Shown here: positions 6,299-15,000 of the stretch, one piece after another | Layout of the letters: every line of letters starts with the position of its first letter | Numbering within the stretch: position 1 is the stretch's first letter | Source of the DNA: RH-AL1 sp965198495 | Lineage (GTDB): Bacteria > Pseudomonadota > Alphaproteobacteria > Rhizobiales > Beijerinckiaceae | Assembly (NCBI GenBank): GCA_965198495.1 | Contig: CBDAPL010000001.1 | Span: forward strand, 186,001 to 250,000 | Reading direction: 5' to 3' | DNA length: 64,000 nt | Made by a program: the position numbers and the translations under genes | The notes under the pieces: model-generated | The model's input: the letters and a program-made list of their open reading frames with translations, nothing else | What the model was told of the DNA's origin: nothing | The model's database searches: none

Positions 6299-8389
6299 TC
6301 ACTCCGCCTTACGGACCCACACGCGGACGTCATGGAACGCGGCGCCCCCGAAGGGCGCGATCGAGTCGGCGCCGGTCAGCGTGTTGATGCCTTTTCCATC
6401 CGAGAAGCTGTGGTTTGGCATCAAGCCTTCAGAGATCAGGATGCCGCGTTGCAGCCCATCGAAGAGCGTCGCGTCGAGCGTAACGTCGCCACGCTCGTTG
6501 CCGAGCACGACCCTGTCACCATGGGCGATGCCAAGCGCGTCGGCATCAAGCGGATGCATCTTGACGCTTGGACGACCTTCGGCCGAGCGCGATGTCGCGG
6601 TCTCGTTAAAGGTGGAGTTCAGAAAATTGCGCGCTGGGCTTGTCGCGAGGCGGAAGGGGTGGGCGGCATCGACGTCCTCCGTCACGGCCCAGTGGTCCGG
6701 CAGGCAGGGCATGGTCCGCCAAGGCCCCATCGGGCCGGCGTTCGTGATTGGCACATTCAACCAATCCGGCTTGAACCGGAACTTACCACCCGGCCAGGCG
6801 AAGCCGTCGAGATAATGCGCCGTCGCGAACGGCGGCTGTACGTCGTCCCAGGTCTTGCGGTCGAGCGCATCAATCCCCGGCCAACCCGACTCGCGGAGAG
6901 CAGCGTCGATCAACTGGCGCGGCTTGAGGTCGAAGCCGCCGTGCTGCGCGCCGAGGCGCTCGGCAAGCGCGCAGTGGACCTCATGATTGCTGCGGCATTC
7001 GCCCGGCGCCTCGACGAGCTTGCCGCCAAGCGAGATATGCTGGTGACCGCCGGCAAGATAAATGTCGTCGTGCTCCAGGAACATCGTCGCCGGCAGCACA
7101 ATATCAGCCATCGCCGCCGTCTCGGTCATGAACTGCTCGTGCACCATGACGAACAAATCCTCGCGCGCGAAGCCGGCCTTCACCCGTGTTTGGTCGGGAG
7201 CCACCGAGACGGGGTTCGTGTTCTGGATCAGCATCGCCTTGACCGGCGCGCCGTGCCTCAGCGCCTCGGCGTCGCCGGTCAGGATCGCACCGATGCGAGA
7301 CTGATCGAGCGTGCGGACGCTCGGATCCACTACATCGGCACCCTCGATCAGGGTCTGGCGCCAGCGATAGATGGCGTTGTTGCTGTGAAACGCGCCGCCG
7401 CCCTCGTACTGCCAAGCCCCCGTCACGGCGGCGATGCAGGATGCGGCGTGCATGTTGACGGTGCCGTTGCGCTGTCGGGTGAACCCGTACCCGAGACGGA
7501 AGTAGGTCTTCTTGCGGGTGCCGACGAGATACGCCATCGCCGTGATCTCGGCGACGTCGAGACCGGTGATGGCGGCGGCCCATTCCGGCGTCCGGGTGGC
7601 AAGATGCGCTTCGAGCTCCTCGGGCACATCGGTGTATCGGGCGAGGTAGCCGCGGTCGGCGAGGCCGTCGCGGAAGAGGATGTGCATGATGGCGCAGGCG
7701 AGTGCGCCGTCGCTGCCGGGCCGCAGGCAGATCGCGAGGTCAGCCTGATCCATCGTCGCGTTGCGGTAGATGTCAACGACGACGATCTTGGCGCCGCGTT
7801 CCTTGCGGGCGCGCATCGCGTGGGTCATCACGTTCACCTGCGTGGCGACGGCGTTGGTGCCCCAGATCACCACGCAGTCGGCGCGCGCCATCTCGCGCGG
7901 ATCCGGCCCCGCCAGTCGACCGGTGCCGGCGACGAACCCTGTCCATGGCATGGTCGTACAGATCGTGTGGTGAATGCGCGAATACTTCTTGGCGTGAGTG
8001 AGCCGCTGAAGGCCGTCGCGCATCACGCGCCCCATCGTGCCCGCGTAGAAGTAGGGCCACACGCTTTCCGCCCCGAAATCCCGTTCGACGCCGAGTAAGC
8101 GGTGGGCGATGGTATCGAGCGCTTCGTCCCACGTCACGCGCGCGAAGAGGCCGCTGCCCTTGGGTCCGGTCCGCCTGAGCGGATAGAGCAGCCGATCGGG
8201 GTGGTGAAGGCGCTCGGCGTAGCGCGCGACCTTGGCGCAGATGACCCCGGACGTATAGCTTTGCGCCTTGGCGCCGCGCACCCGGCCAATCGAGTGCCCG
8301 TCGATGACCTCAACGTCGAGCGCGCACACCGAGGGACAATCGTGCGGGCAGGTGCTGGGATGGCGCTCCGACCGGATCGCGACGTTCAT
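6299..8389 (-). CDS. Molybdopterin-dependent oxidoreductase, DMSO-reductase family
   Basis: A 696-residue catalytic subunit of the DMSO-reductase superfamily. The N-terminus has an iron-sulfur ligand set Cys14, Cys18, Cys22 and Cys51 (CPHDCPSVC then GVICAK), followed by the bis-MGD-binding core (VIWGTNAVATQ, RPGSDGALACA, LIQNTNP) and the C-terminal molydopterin-dinucleotide-binding domain with HPLDADALGIAHGDRV. There is no twin-arginine signal, so it is cytoplasmic, as for BisC or FdhF-like enzymes. GGAG seven bases before ATG 8389 supports the start. It is the last gene of the Liv-type transport operon, so it probably oxidises, reduces or hydroxylates the imported compound. The substrate is unknown; the enzyme may use a separate ferredoxin or flavoprotein partner that is not encoded nearby. 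Confidence 0.92.
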   Translation of the reverse strand: MNVAIRSERHPSTCPHDCPSVCALDVEVIDGHSIGRVRGAKAQSYTSGVICAKVARYAERLHHPDRLLYPLRRTGPKGSGLFARVTWDEALDTIAHRLLGVERDFGAESVWPYFYAGTMGRVMRDGLQRLTHAKKYSRIHHTICTTMPWTGFVAGTGRLAGPDPREMARADCVVIWGTNAVATQVNVMTHAMRARKERGAKIVVVDIYRNATMDQADLAICLRPGSDGALACAIMHILFRDGLADRGYLARYTDVPEELEAHLATRTPEWAAAITGLDVAEITAMAYLVGTRKKTYFRLGYGFTRQRNGTVNMHAASCIAAVTGAWQYEGGGAFHSNNAIYRWRQTLIEGADVVDPSVRTLDQSRIGAILTGDAEALRHGAPVKAMLIQNTNPVSVAPDQTRVKAGFAREDLFVMVHEQFMTETAAMADIVLPATMFLEHDDIYLAGGHQHISLGGKLVEAPGECRSNHEVHCALAERLGAQHGGFDLKPRQLIDAALRESGWPGIDALDRKTWDDVQPPFATAHYLDGFAWPGGKFRFKPDWLNVPITNAGPMGPWRTMPCLPDHWAVTEDVDAAHPFRLATSPARNFLNSTFNETATSRSAEGRPSVKMHPLDADALGIAHGDRVVLGNERGDVTLDATLFDGLQRGILISEGLMPNHSFSDGKGINTLTGADSIAPFGGAAFHDVRVWVRKAE

Positions 8390-8461
8390 CAGCTAACTCC
8401 AAACCCTGAATGGGGACCGCCAAGGAGCGCCGTGCCGCAGGCCTCGATATTCTTTGGACCG

Positions 8462-8773
8462 TCAACACGCACCGGCGTGACCGGTCTCGGCGTCCGCCAA
8501 AGCCACCTGCTCGTAATAGCTGATCTTCGGGTCGTTCCCATACCGGTCCCGAATACCTTCAAGCCACGGTCCGGTGTAAAAGCTTTCCGCGGCTTCTTGG
8601 CTTTCCCACGTATAAACGCCGCCCGCCGTGCGACCGTCTCCGGCGCAGATGAACTGCTTGCGCAAGAGGCCTTGCGCTTTCAGAAATCCCGGCGCGATCC
8701 CGGCGAAATGCGTCCTGCACTCCTCCAGCCCGATGGACGGTGGCAGGTCGTAGAGAACGATGGCGGTGATCAC
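8462..8773 (-). CDS. YdhR-like monooxygenase-family protein
   Basis: A 103-residue protein of the YdhR / putative mono-oxygenase family (dimeric alpha-beta barrel, ABM-like fold). Conserved features are AIVLYDLPPSIGLEE, APGFLKAQGLLRKQF, GGVYTWESQEAAESFYT and a C-terminal PKISYYEQV. The start is GTG 8773, preceded by AAGGAGG eight bases away; the open frame continues upstream into livF sequence but is not coding there. It sits 37 bases after livF and 72 bases before the molybdoenzyme gene. Members of this family are small cytoplasmic proteins with few proven reactions, some oxidising quinol-like substrates without cofactor. Here it presumably handles an intermediate of the same pathway. Confidence 0.85.
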   Translation of the reverse strand: MITAIVLYDLPPSIGLEECRTHFAGIAPGFLKAQGLLRKQFICAGDGRTAGGVYTWESQEAAESFYTGPWLEGIRDRYGNDPKISYYEQVALADAETGHAGAC

Positions 8774-8810
8774 GGGCGTTTCCTCCTTGTCAGTCAAACT
8801 GCTCCATACC

Positions 8811-9536
8811 TCAGGCGGCGACCTGTCCGAGGTAGGCCTCGCGGACACGAGGGTCGGCCGCAAGGTCGCCGGATGGGCCATCCAGCACGATACGTCCTGT
8901 GTCGAGCACGAACCCTCGACTCGCCGAACGCAGGGCCGTCGTAACGTCCTGCTCGACGAGCAGGATCGAGAGGCCCTCCGCGTTGACCCGTACCAGCGCC
9001 TCCCCGAGCTCAACGACGAGCTTTGGCGATAGCCCAAGCGACAGCTCATCGATCATCAGAAGCTTGGGGCTGCTCATCAGTCCGCGGCCGATTGCGCACA
9101 TCTGCTGCTCGCCGCCCGAAAGGGTGAAGGCATCCTGCGACAAGCGCTCGCGCAGTCGCGGAAAGGTGGTCAAAACGAATTCGAGGTCGCGGCGTATCCC
9201 AGTACGATCCCGACGAAGATAGCTTCCCATCAGCAGATTCTCGCGCACGGTCATTCCGGCAAAAAGGCGCCGTCCTTCCGGAACGTGCACCAGCCCAAGC
9301 GCCACGCGGTCCGTTGCGGCGCGTTCGGTGATCTCTGCTCCATCGAAGCGGATCGACCCAGCGCTCACAGTCGCGAGGCCCGACAATGCGCGCAGGAGCG
9401 TGCTCTTGCCGGCACCGTTCGACCCGATCAGGCAGACGATCTCGTGACGGGGCACGTGGACGTTCACCTCGTCCAGCACCTGAACCTGGCCGTAGCCAGC
9501 GCTGACGCCCTCGACGCGCAGGATGCTGTCGGTCAC
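8811..9536 (-). CDS. livF: Branched-chain/amide-type ABC transporter ATPase, LivF
   Basis: A 241-residue ATPase of the high-affinity HAAT (Liv) ABC family. Walker A GSNGAGKST, signature LSGGEQQM and Walker B LLMIDE are all present in the right order, and the short C-terminus is typical for LivF rather than LivG. It starts at GTG 9536, overlapping the livG stop by four bases (GTGA), so the two ATPases are translationally coupled. With LivG it energises the LivH-LivM permease at the inner membrane. The transported compound is not necessarily an amino acid, because Liv-type systems also take up amides, urea and aromatic acids. Confidence 0.95.
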   Translation of the reverse strand: MTDSILRVEGVSAGYGQVQVLDEVNVHVPRHEIVCLIGSNGAGKSTLLRALSGLATVSAGSIRFDGAEITERAATDRVALGLVHVPEGRRLFAGMTVRENLLMGSYLRRDRTGIRRDLEFVLTTFPRLRERLSQDAFTLSGGEQQMCAIGRGLMSSPKLLMIDELSLGLSPKLVVELGEALVRVNAEGLSILLVEQDVTTALRSASRGFVLDTGRIVLDGPSGDLAADPRVREAYLGQVAA

Positions 9537-10351
9537 GACGCGGCGCCTTCAGCGGTGCCGGCGGATGTTCGCGGAGGTGTCGCAAGACCTGCGAAGCCGG
9601 CGCCTAGATAGGCTTCGACCACGGCGGGCTCTTTGACGATGTCGCCGGGTGGCCCATCGGCGATCAGGGTTCCTTCGTGGAGCACGATGACGCGCGAGCA
9701 GGCCTGCAAGATGACCTTCATGAGATGCTCGATGAGGATGATCGTGATGCCCCTGGCGGCGACGGCGCGGATGAGAGCCAATGCGCTGTCCATCTCCGTG
9801 GCGTTGAGACCCGCGTTGACCTCGTCCAGAAGCAGCAAGCGGGGGCGGATGGCGAGTCCCTTGGCGAATTCGAGCCGTTTGCGGTTCGGGAGCGTCAGTT
9901 GGGCCGCGGGCTGGTCGAGAACAGCCGACAGGCCGACGACGTCGAGACATTCCGCCGCCCGAGTGCGCGCCGTCGCAATGGATCGACATCCTCCGGCGAA
10001 CATAGCGGGCGCCATTACGTTCTCCAGCACGCTCATGTGCGGAAACGGCTGCACGATCTGAAATGTCCGTGCGATGCCAAGGCGCGCAATCCGATGTGCC
10101 GGCAAGCGCTCGATGCGTCGGTCCTCGAACTGAATTGCACCCCCGCTGGCGCGCAGCATGCCCGTTATGATGTTGACGAGGGTGGTCTTGCCGGCACCGT
10201 TCGGTCCGATGAGGCCGCAGATCTCCCCCGGCGCGAGATCGAACGAAACGTCGCGGAGCACGGTGAGGCCGCCGAAGCGCTTGCTGATCTTGCGCAGGCG
10301 CATCATCTGCGACGATGCGGTGGCTTCGAGCGCGCCGACGGCAGGCGTCAC
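9533..10351 (-). CDS. livG: Branched-chain/amide-type ABC transporter ATPase, LivG
   Basis: A 272-residue ATPase with Walker A GPNGAGKTT and Walker B LLLLDE, and the LivG-typical extension NAGLNATEMDSALALIR after Walker B. The signature region reads LTLPNRKRLEFAKGL rather than a canonical LSGGQ, so its C-loop has lost the usual glycines; this deviation occurs in LivG proteins. I choose GTG 10351, which overlaps the livM stop in a GTGA; an alternative is ATG 10306, which fits the family start MRLRKISKRFGG better and would shorten the protein by 15 residues. It pairs with LivF. Confidence 0.93.
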   Translation of the reverse strand: MTPAVGALEATASSQMMRLRKISKRFGGLTVLRDVSFDLAPGEICGLIGPNGAGKTTLVNIITGMLRASGGAIQFEDRRIERLPAHRIARLGIARTFQIVQPFPHMSVLENVMAPAMFAGGCRSIATARTRAAECLDVVGLSAVLDQPAAQLTLPNRKRLEFAKGLAIRPRLLLLDEVNAGLNATEMDSALALIRAVAARGITIILIEHLMKVILQACSRVIVLHEGTLIADGPPGDIVKEPAVVEAYLGAGFAGLATPPRTSAGTAEGAAS

Positions 10352-11346
10352 AGCTTCGGCTCCGCCTCTGCGATCGCCGGGCGCCGGCCGAAGCGGGTGG
10401 GCGCGATTATCGTCAGCACATGCCGACCGACGGGAAGACCTGTCAGTCCTCCAGGCAGGAAGAGCAGCAGGGCGACGATGACGAGGCCGAGGAACCCGGC
10501 GTGAAAGTTGAGGAAGTTGCGCCACAGCGCCTCCTCGAGGACCAGGAAGGCGACAGCACCGACGATCGGGCCGCTGATCGAGCCGATGCCGCCCAGGAAC
10601 ACGATGACGATTGGCGTGACCGAGAGGGCGTCATCGAAAACGTCGGCCGGATCGATGTAGCCGATCCAGGTGGCATAAACCGCACCGGCGAGGCCGGCGG
10701 TCAACGCCGACGCGGCGAAGGCCGCAACTTTGACCATCAGGGTATCGATGCCGATGACGAGCGCCGCATCCTCGTTCTGCTGGATGCAACGCATCGCCCA
10801 ACCCAGCCTCGTTCGCACGATGACGGTTGCGAGGACCACAGTCGAAAGGGCGCAGACCAGCATCACCGCATAGTAGAACTGCGAGGTCGCCTGCACGCCG
10901 AAATGCGTGCTGCCCGGCAAGTTGATGCCCATACCGCCGCCGGTGAAATCGGCGCCGTTGACGATCTCACGCAGAACCGGGGCGAGCACGAGGCTAGCAA
11001 CAGCGAAGTAGTGACCACGCAGTCGAAGGATGGCGATGCCGATCAGGACCGCGAACAATGCGCTGGCGAGCGCGCCGGCGATCCAGGCGAGCGGCAGGGG
11101 GACGTCCGCGTGCGATCGAAGCACGCCGGAGACATAGGCCCCCACTCCGAAGAAGGCGGCCGTCGCGAACGAGGGATAGCCAGTGAAACCACCGATGATG
11201 TTCCACGAACTCGCGACGGCGATGTACATGAGGCCCGTCGTCGCGAGCCGCAGGCCATAGTTGCTCACGCATAATGGGATCAGGGCCAGTGTCACCGCGC
11301 TTGCGACGGCGAGCATCGCGATGGCAAGAGGCCGTGCGGTTCTCAC
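10348..11346 (-). CDS. livM: Branched-chain/amide-type ABC transporter permease, LivM
   Basis: A 332-residue integral inner-membrane permease with about nine or ten hydrophobic helices. The family pattern is clear: YIAVASSWNIIGGFTGYPSF, GVGAYVSGVL, LRGHYFAVASL, and GGIGSISGPIVGAVAFL near the end. The start is GTG 11346, overlapping the livH stop by four bases. A C-terminal hydrophilic tail, RFGRRPAIAEAEPKL, lies on the cytoplasmic side. It forms the heterodimeric channel with LivH. Confidence 0.95.
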   Translation of the reverse strand: MRTARPLAIAMLAVASAVTLALIPLCVSNYGLRLATTGLMYIAVASSWNIIGGFTGYPSFATAAFFGVGAYVSGVLRSHADVPLPLAWIAGALASALFAVLIGIAILRLRGHYFAVASLVLAPVLREIVNGADFTGGGMGINLPGSTHFGVQATSQFYYAVMLVCALSTVVLATVIVRTRLGWAMRCIQQNEDAALVIGIDTLMVKVAAFAASALTAGLAGAVYATWIGYIDPADVFDDALSVTPIVIVFLGGIGSISGPIVGAVAFLVLEEALWRNFLNFHAGFLGLVIVALLLFLPGGLTGLPVGRHVLTIIAPTRFGRRPAIAEAEPKL

Positions 11347-12233
11347 ACGAAGCCTTTCCGCCCCATGATGCCGCTCGGCCTCGCAACGAGAAGCGCCAGC
11401 AGAAGGCTGAACGACAAGGTGAGCGCATGATCCGGGCCGAAGTACAGGCCCCCGAAACTTTCCAGGATCCCGAGCGCGAATGCCCCGACGAGGGCGCCGG
11501 CGATGCTGCCGAGCCCCCCCAACACGCATATTACAAAGGCCTTGCCGAGGTAGGCCGTCCCGGCGAGCGGCGAGATCGGAAAGATCGGGCTAAGCAACGC
11601 GCCAGCCGCACCGGCGAGAGCGGCACCGATCGCGAAAGTCAGCGCGTAGATCCTCACCGTATTGACGCCCATCAAGGTTGCCGCGAGGCGATCCATGCGC
11701 ACCGCGACGATGGCGCGGCCGGTCGCGCTCCCACGCAGAAGGGCATAGAGCAAGGCAACGAACAGGATCGCGAACATCATGCTGGCCAGCCTGTCGACCG
11801 GCACAATGATGTCGAGACTCGGGATCCAGTCAGACAGGTCGATGATGCCGAGGGGTGGGCGCAGGTCGATCTTGCGAAAATCGGCCTTGAAGACAAGGAG
11901 CATCAGGTTGTCGAGCAGCAGCGTCAGCCCGAACGTCAGCGTCAGCGTGACGAGGACGGGAGCTTCAACGACGCGGTTGATGACGACGCGCTGAATGCAA
12001 TAGCCGAGGCAGAACAGCGCCAATCCGCCGACAGGAGCGAATAGGTAGGGGTGAATGCCCAACGTCGCGTAAGCGAAATAGGCGAGGTAGGCGCCGAGCA
12101 CGACGAAGGAGCCGTGCAGGATGTTGATGATGTTGAGGACGCCCCACACCAACGAGAAGCCAATGGCGATGCATGCGTAAAGGCCGCCCAACAGGATGCC
12201 GTTCACGAGCACCTGGACGTAGAGCATCACCAT
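11343..12233 (-). CDS. livH: Branched-chain/amide-type ABC transporter permease, LivH
   Basis: A 296-residue permease with the LivH pattern: VQVLVNGILLGGLYACIAIG at the N-terminus, NIINILHGSFVVLGAYLAY, and GGLGSIAGALVGAFALGILE near the C-terminus. It begins at ATG 12233, only 16 bases after the solute-binding-protein stop, and overlaps livM by four bases. It forms half of the transmembrane pore of the Liv-type importer. Confidence 0.95.
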   Translation of the reverse strand: MVMLYVQVLVNGILLGGLYACIAIGFSLVWGVLNIINILHGSFVVLGAYLAYFAYATLGIHPYLFAPVGGLALFCLGYCIQRVVINRVVEAPVLVTLTLTFGLTLLLDNLMLLVFKADFRKIDLRPPLGIIDLSDWIPSLDIIVPVDRLASMMFAILFVALLYALLRGSATGRAIVAVRMDRLAATLMGVNTVRIYALTFAIGAALAGAAGALLSPIFPISPLAGTAYLGKAFVICVLGGLGSIAGALVGAFALGILESFGGLYFGPDHALTLSFSLLLALLVARPSGIMGRKGFV

Positions 12234-12249
12234 CGCTCCGAGCTACAGA

Positions 12250-13509
12250 TCACCGGACCCCGAGGCGCATGCTGCCCTGCTTGATAACGTCGGGATAGAT
12301 TACAACCGGCTTGCCACCGATGATCTGGAAGACAGGCGGCACGTAGGAATTCGCCTGCCCGACGGCGTTGAAGCTGAGCGGGCCGAAGAAGGTTTTGAAA
12401 TTGCCGGCGCGTAGCGCGTCGCGGACCTTGTCCCTGTCCGCAGTGCCAGCGCGCTCGATGGCCAATTGCAGCACGACGCCTGCCGCGCTGCCGGTCGCGT
12501 TGGTGAAGTCGGGCGCGGCTTTGTAGCGATCCTGAAAGCGCGAGGCATAGCCCTGCGAGCTGCCGAACACGTCATCGCTCGTGTAGCGCACCGCTGGGAT
12601 CCACCAGGTAGCGCTTGTCACGTTCTCTGCGAGAGACCCGGTGGCAGCGACGAATTCCTGGTAGGCGGGCGCATTTATCATGGTGAGCACCTGCGCTTTG
12701 AGGCCGAGATCCCCCATCTGCTTGCGGATGAGGATCATGTCGTTGATGTAGCCGGTACTGATAACCCAATCGGCCTTAGCTCCTCGCATTTGGGTGATCG
12801 CCGAGGCGTGATCCAGCGTGTTGATCGCGTACTTCTCGAAATACACGACGTCGAGGCCGCGCTTTTTGGCGGACTTCTCGAACTCCTGGCCGAGCGCGAG
12901 GGGGTACAGATCGTTGCGGGCGAGGATCGCCACGCGGCGTACGGCAGGTGCGCCGGACTTGATCAGATCCGCGATCGGCTCGGAAAGCGTGTCGTTCGCT
13001 GTGAAGGTGCCAAAGAGGTTCTTGTAGCCCTGGTCGTAGACTTCGGCCGACGATGCCGTGGGCGCGATAGTCGGAATGGCATATCGCTCCGAGATGGTGC
13101 TCGCTGCCTTGGCCGCTCCAGACCCGAAAGGGGAGAACATGAAATCGACCTTGTCGTCGCTGGCGAGCTTCTCCGCCAACTGCACCGCCTTTGCGGTCAA
13201 CGATTGGTAATCGTAGGTGACGAGTTCGACCGGGCGCTTCGCTGCGCCGACCTTCACGCCGCCGCCTTGGTTCACCAGGTCTCGCCACAACTCGTAGCCA
13301 CGTTGGAGTTTCTGGCCTTCGGGGGACAAAGCGCCGGTGAGTGGCAGCGGAGCGCCGATCCGCAGCGGACCGTCGGCGGCTTGGACCGGAACGGGGCGAA
13401 GACCGGCGGCTGCGACCGCCCCCAGCGCTGCGGAGCCGAGGAGGAACCCTCGCCGACCCGTCCTCGTCGGCACGATTTCGACACCTGCGTCGGAGGCTCG
13501 GAGGGTCAT
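12250..13509 (-). CDS. Liv-type periplasmic substrate-binding protein, Tat signal
   Basis: A 419-residue type-I periplasmic binding protein (Peripla_BP_6). The N-terminus has a twin-arginine motif TGRRGFLLG, a hydrophobic core SAALGAVAAAG and a VQAAD cleavage site around residue 40, so it is exported folded. Mature sequence starts GPLRIGAPLPLTGALSPEG, the classic LivJ-type entrance. FMFSPFGSGAAKA and IAPTASSAEVYDQGYKNLFG contribute to the ligand pocket in relatives with amide or carboxylate ligands. I use ATG 13509, which places the RR motif at a normal depth; an in-frame GTG-like extension to 13578 would lie over the operator region. It is the first gene of the seven-gene operon and defines its uptake specificity, which I cannot name. 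Confidence 0.92.
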   Translation of the reverse strand: MTLRASDAGVEIVPTRTGRRGFLLGSAALGAVAAAGLRPVPVQAADGPLRIGAPLPLTGALSPEGQKLQRGYELWRDLVNQGGGVKVGAAKRPVELVTYDYQSLTAKAVQLAEKLASDDKVDFMFSPFGSGAAKAASTISERYAIPTIAPTASSAEVYDQGYKNLFGTFTANDTLSEPIADLIKSGAPAVRRVAILARNDLYPLALGQEFEKSAKKRGLDVVYFEKYAINTLDHASAITQMRGAKADWVISTGYINDMILIRKQMGDLGLKAQVLTMINAPAYQEFVAATGSLAENVTSATWWIPAVRYTSDDVFGSSQGYASRFQDRYKAAPDFTNATGSAAGVVLQLAIERAGTADRDKVRDALRAGNFKTFFGPLSFNAVGQANSYVPPVFQIIGGKPVVIYPDVIKQGSMRLGVR

Positions 13510-13561
13510 AGGCGGCACCGTCGAGAAGAGTTGGCGAGTCTTCCAGCAAGACGAATGCCAT

Positions 13562-13653
13562 TGTATACGATCGATCATCGAAGCCGCATTTCTCGCGCTA
13601 TTTCAGGACGTGCCCACAAAGTATGCGAGACCATCGGCTGCATACGATCGTAT
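13562..13653. promoter_or_regulatory. Paired GntR-type operator candidates in divergent promoter
   Basis: Two related sites lie between the divergent substrate-binding-protein and gntR genes. One is TGTATACGATCGATCA at 13562-13577, containing the palindrome GTATAC. The other is the perfect 12-base palindrome ATACGATCGTAT at 13642-13653, ten bases upstream of the gntR ATG. Both share ATACGATCG. FCD-type GntR proteins bind GTATAC-centred palindromes, so autoregulation and repression of the operon are likely. Confidence 0.6.
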
Positions 13654-13662
13654 AATATCCCG

Positions 13663-14364
13663 ATGGTTGGACTGAGACAGGCGATCGACGGTGCGCGTGG
13701 TGACCAGGTCGCATCGCCTGACGTCATCGCCGATGTCGTGCGGTCCGTGATCCTGGGCGGCCAGCTCGACGGCGGCGCGCCGCTGCGTCAAGACGAAGTC
13801 GCATCGTATTTCCGCGTCAGCCGAATACCGGTGCGGGAGGCGCTGCGCCGTTTGTGCGCCGAGGGTTTGGTCGACTTCCGAACCAATCGCGGGTTCGTCG
13901 TGTCCGTGCTCGCTCCGGCCGAGGCGCGTGAAATCCTCGAGATCCGCAGCACCTTGGAGGTCAAAGCGGTGCAGCTGGCGCTGCCGAACTGGGGCGACGA
14001 GACGTTTCGATACCTGCGTACGGTGCTCGACGAAGCCGAAACCACGAGCTCGGTGGATCGATGGAGCGAGCTGAACCGCTTTTTCCACGAGACCCTTTAC
14101 CGGCCCGCCGCACGAACCAAGCTTCTGGCGCTGATCGCCAAGCTTAACGCGCAGGTCGAGCGCTACATCCGCCTGCTCGTAAGCCGCTCAGACTACCGCC
14201 TGCAAGCACAGTTGGAACATCGTGCGATCCTGGCAGCGGCTGAAGTCCGCAACGCCATCGCCGCAGGTGCCCTCATCGAGCAGCACGCCAGTGAGACGGC
14301 GACGCAGCTTGAGCGGTTCCTGTCAGCTTGCGAAGCGCCGGCTTCAGGGCGGCGGGAATCGTAA
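13663..14364 (+). CDS. GntR-family (FCD) transcriptional regulator
   Basis: A 233-residue FadR-subfamily repressor. The winged helix-turn-helix is residues 20-80 (LRQDEVASYFRVSRIPVREA, LRRLCAEGLVDFRTNRGFVV) and the FCD ligand-binding domain follows, with EILEIRSTLEVKAVQLA, then LNRFFHETLY and a late HRAILAA helix that normally supplies metal-binding His residues. It is divergent from the Liv-type operon, so it most probably senses the imported compound or a metabolite and relieves repression. Start ATG 13663 lies just downstream of the perfect palindrome. Confidence 0.92.
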   Translation: MVGLRQAIDGARGDQVASPDVIADVVRSVILGGQLDGGAPLRQDEVASYFRVSRIPVREALRRLCAEGLVDFRTNRGFVVSVLAPAEAREILEIRSTLEVKAVQLALPNWGDETFRYLRTVLDEAETTSSVDRWSELNRFFHETLYRPAARTKLLALIAKLNAQVERYIRLLVSRSDYRLQAQLEHRAILAAAEVRNAIAAGALIEQHASETATQLERFLSACEAPASGRRES

Positions 14365-14531
14365 ATGCGCTCTCCCTTGAGGACGCAGCAGCATAGACAC
14401 TCTCCGGCGCTTAGCTAACCGCTAGATACACGCAATCGAACGCGCGCTTTCGGGCGCTGCAACATGACTGAGAACGACCGCCACGGGTCGGCAACTGCCG
14501 GATCGACGTCGACCTGCTGAATGTCCGGATG

Positions 14532-14845
14532 TCAATCGGCCTGCAATGTTGACCCCTTATCGGCGTCCAATGTTGACTCCTCTCGCGCGCGGATGATGGG
14601 GTAGCGCTTGCCCCGGCGGAGCTGGTCTTGGTTGCGCAGACGGGGCGAGCGCGGTTCCTCCTCTCGGCGTCGGCCGCGATGCTCGAAGCGCCAGCTCTCG
14701 TTGCCGGTCTCGACGATATCGCAGTGATGGGTGAGGCGATCGAGCAGCGCGGTAGTCATCTTGGCGTCGCCGAAGACACTGGGCCATTCGCCGAAAGCGA
14801 GGTTGATGGTGACGATGATCGAGGTGCGTTCGTACGTCGATCACC
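14532..14845 (-). pseudogene. IS21-family IstB helper ATPase, C-terminal remnant
   Basis: The reverse strand reads YERTSIIVTINLAFGEWPSV, then FGDAKMTTALLDRLTHHCDI and VETGNESWRF, the conserved C-terminal end of the IstB transposition helper. A TGA precedes the fragment just above 14845, and the Walker A/B ATPase core and istA are absent. The tail after SWRF reads into unrelated sequence to a stop at 14532. This marks an old IS21 insertion at the left edge of the next module. Confidence 0.85.
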
Positions 14846-15000
14846 CCCAAAGGCGGCGAGGCCGTCGCCATCGCGCCCGGCAAGCCGCACGACGATCGTG
14901 CCGAGATCGACCCCGCCGCGACGAGGGCGGCAGTGGAGCGCGCGGGCCTGACGCCCTTGGGAGAGCCCCGCCGCAAGCTCAAGCACTTCGAGGTGCTGGC
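14840..15000 (+). pseudogene. Unrecognised coding-like fragment at IS21 junction
   Basis: The plus frame from 14840 reads ITPKGGEAVAIAPGKPHDDR, then AEIDPAATRAAVERAGLTPL and GEPRRKLKHFEVLA, which looks like real coding sequence (GC-rich third positions, balanced residues) but matches no family I recognise. It has no start codon, begins at the IstB remnant and gives way in another frame to MFS transporter sequence near 15001. It is probably the tail of a gene cut by the insertion and a later deletion. Confidence 0.35.

Noticed and set aside
6332..8098. 588-codon plus-strand frame opposite the molybdoenzyme
   Set aside because: Same antisense effect of high-GC third positions; the minus strand has all catalytic motifs.
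12466..13560. Plus-strand extension of the gntR reading frame upstream of 13663
   Set aside because: The open extension is antisense to the binding-protein gene and has no family residues; the repressor starts at MVGLRQ with its own promoter palindromes.
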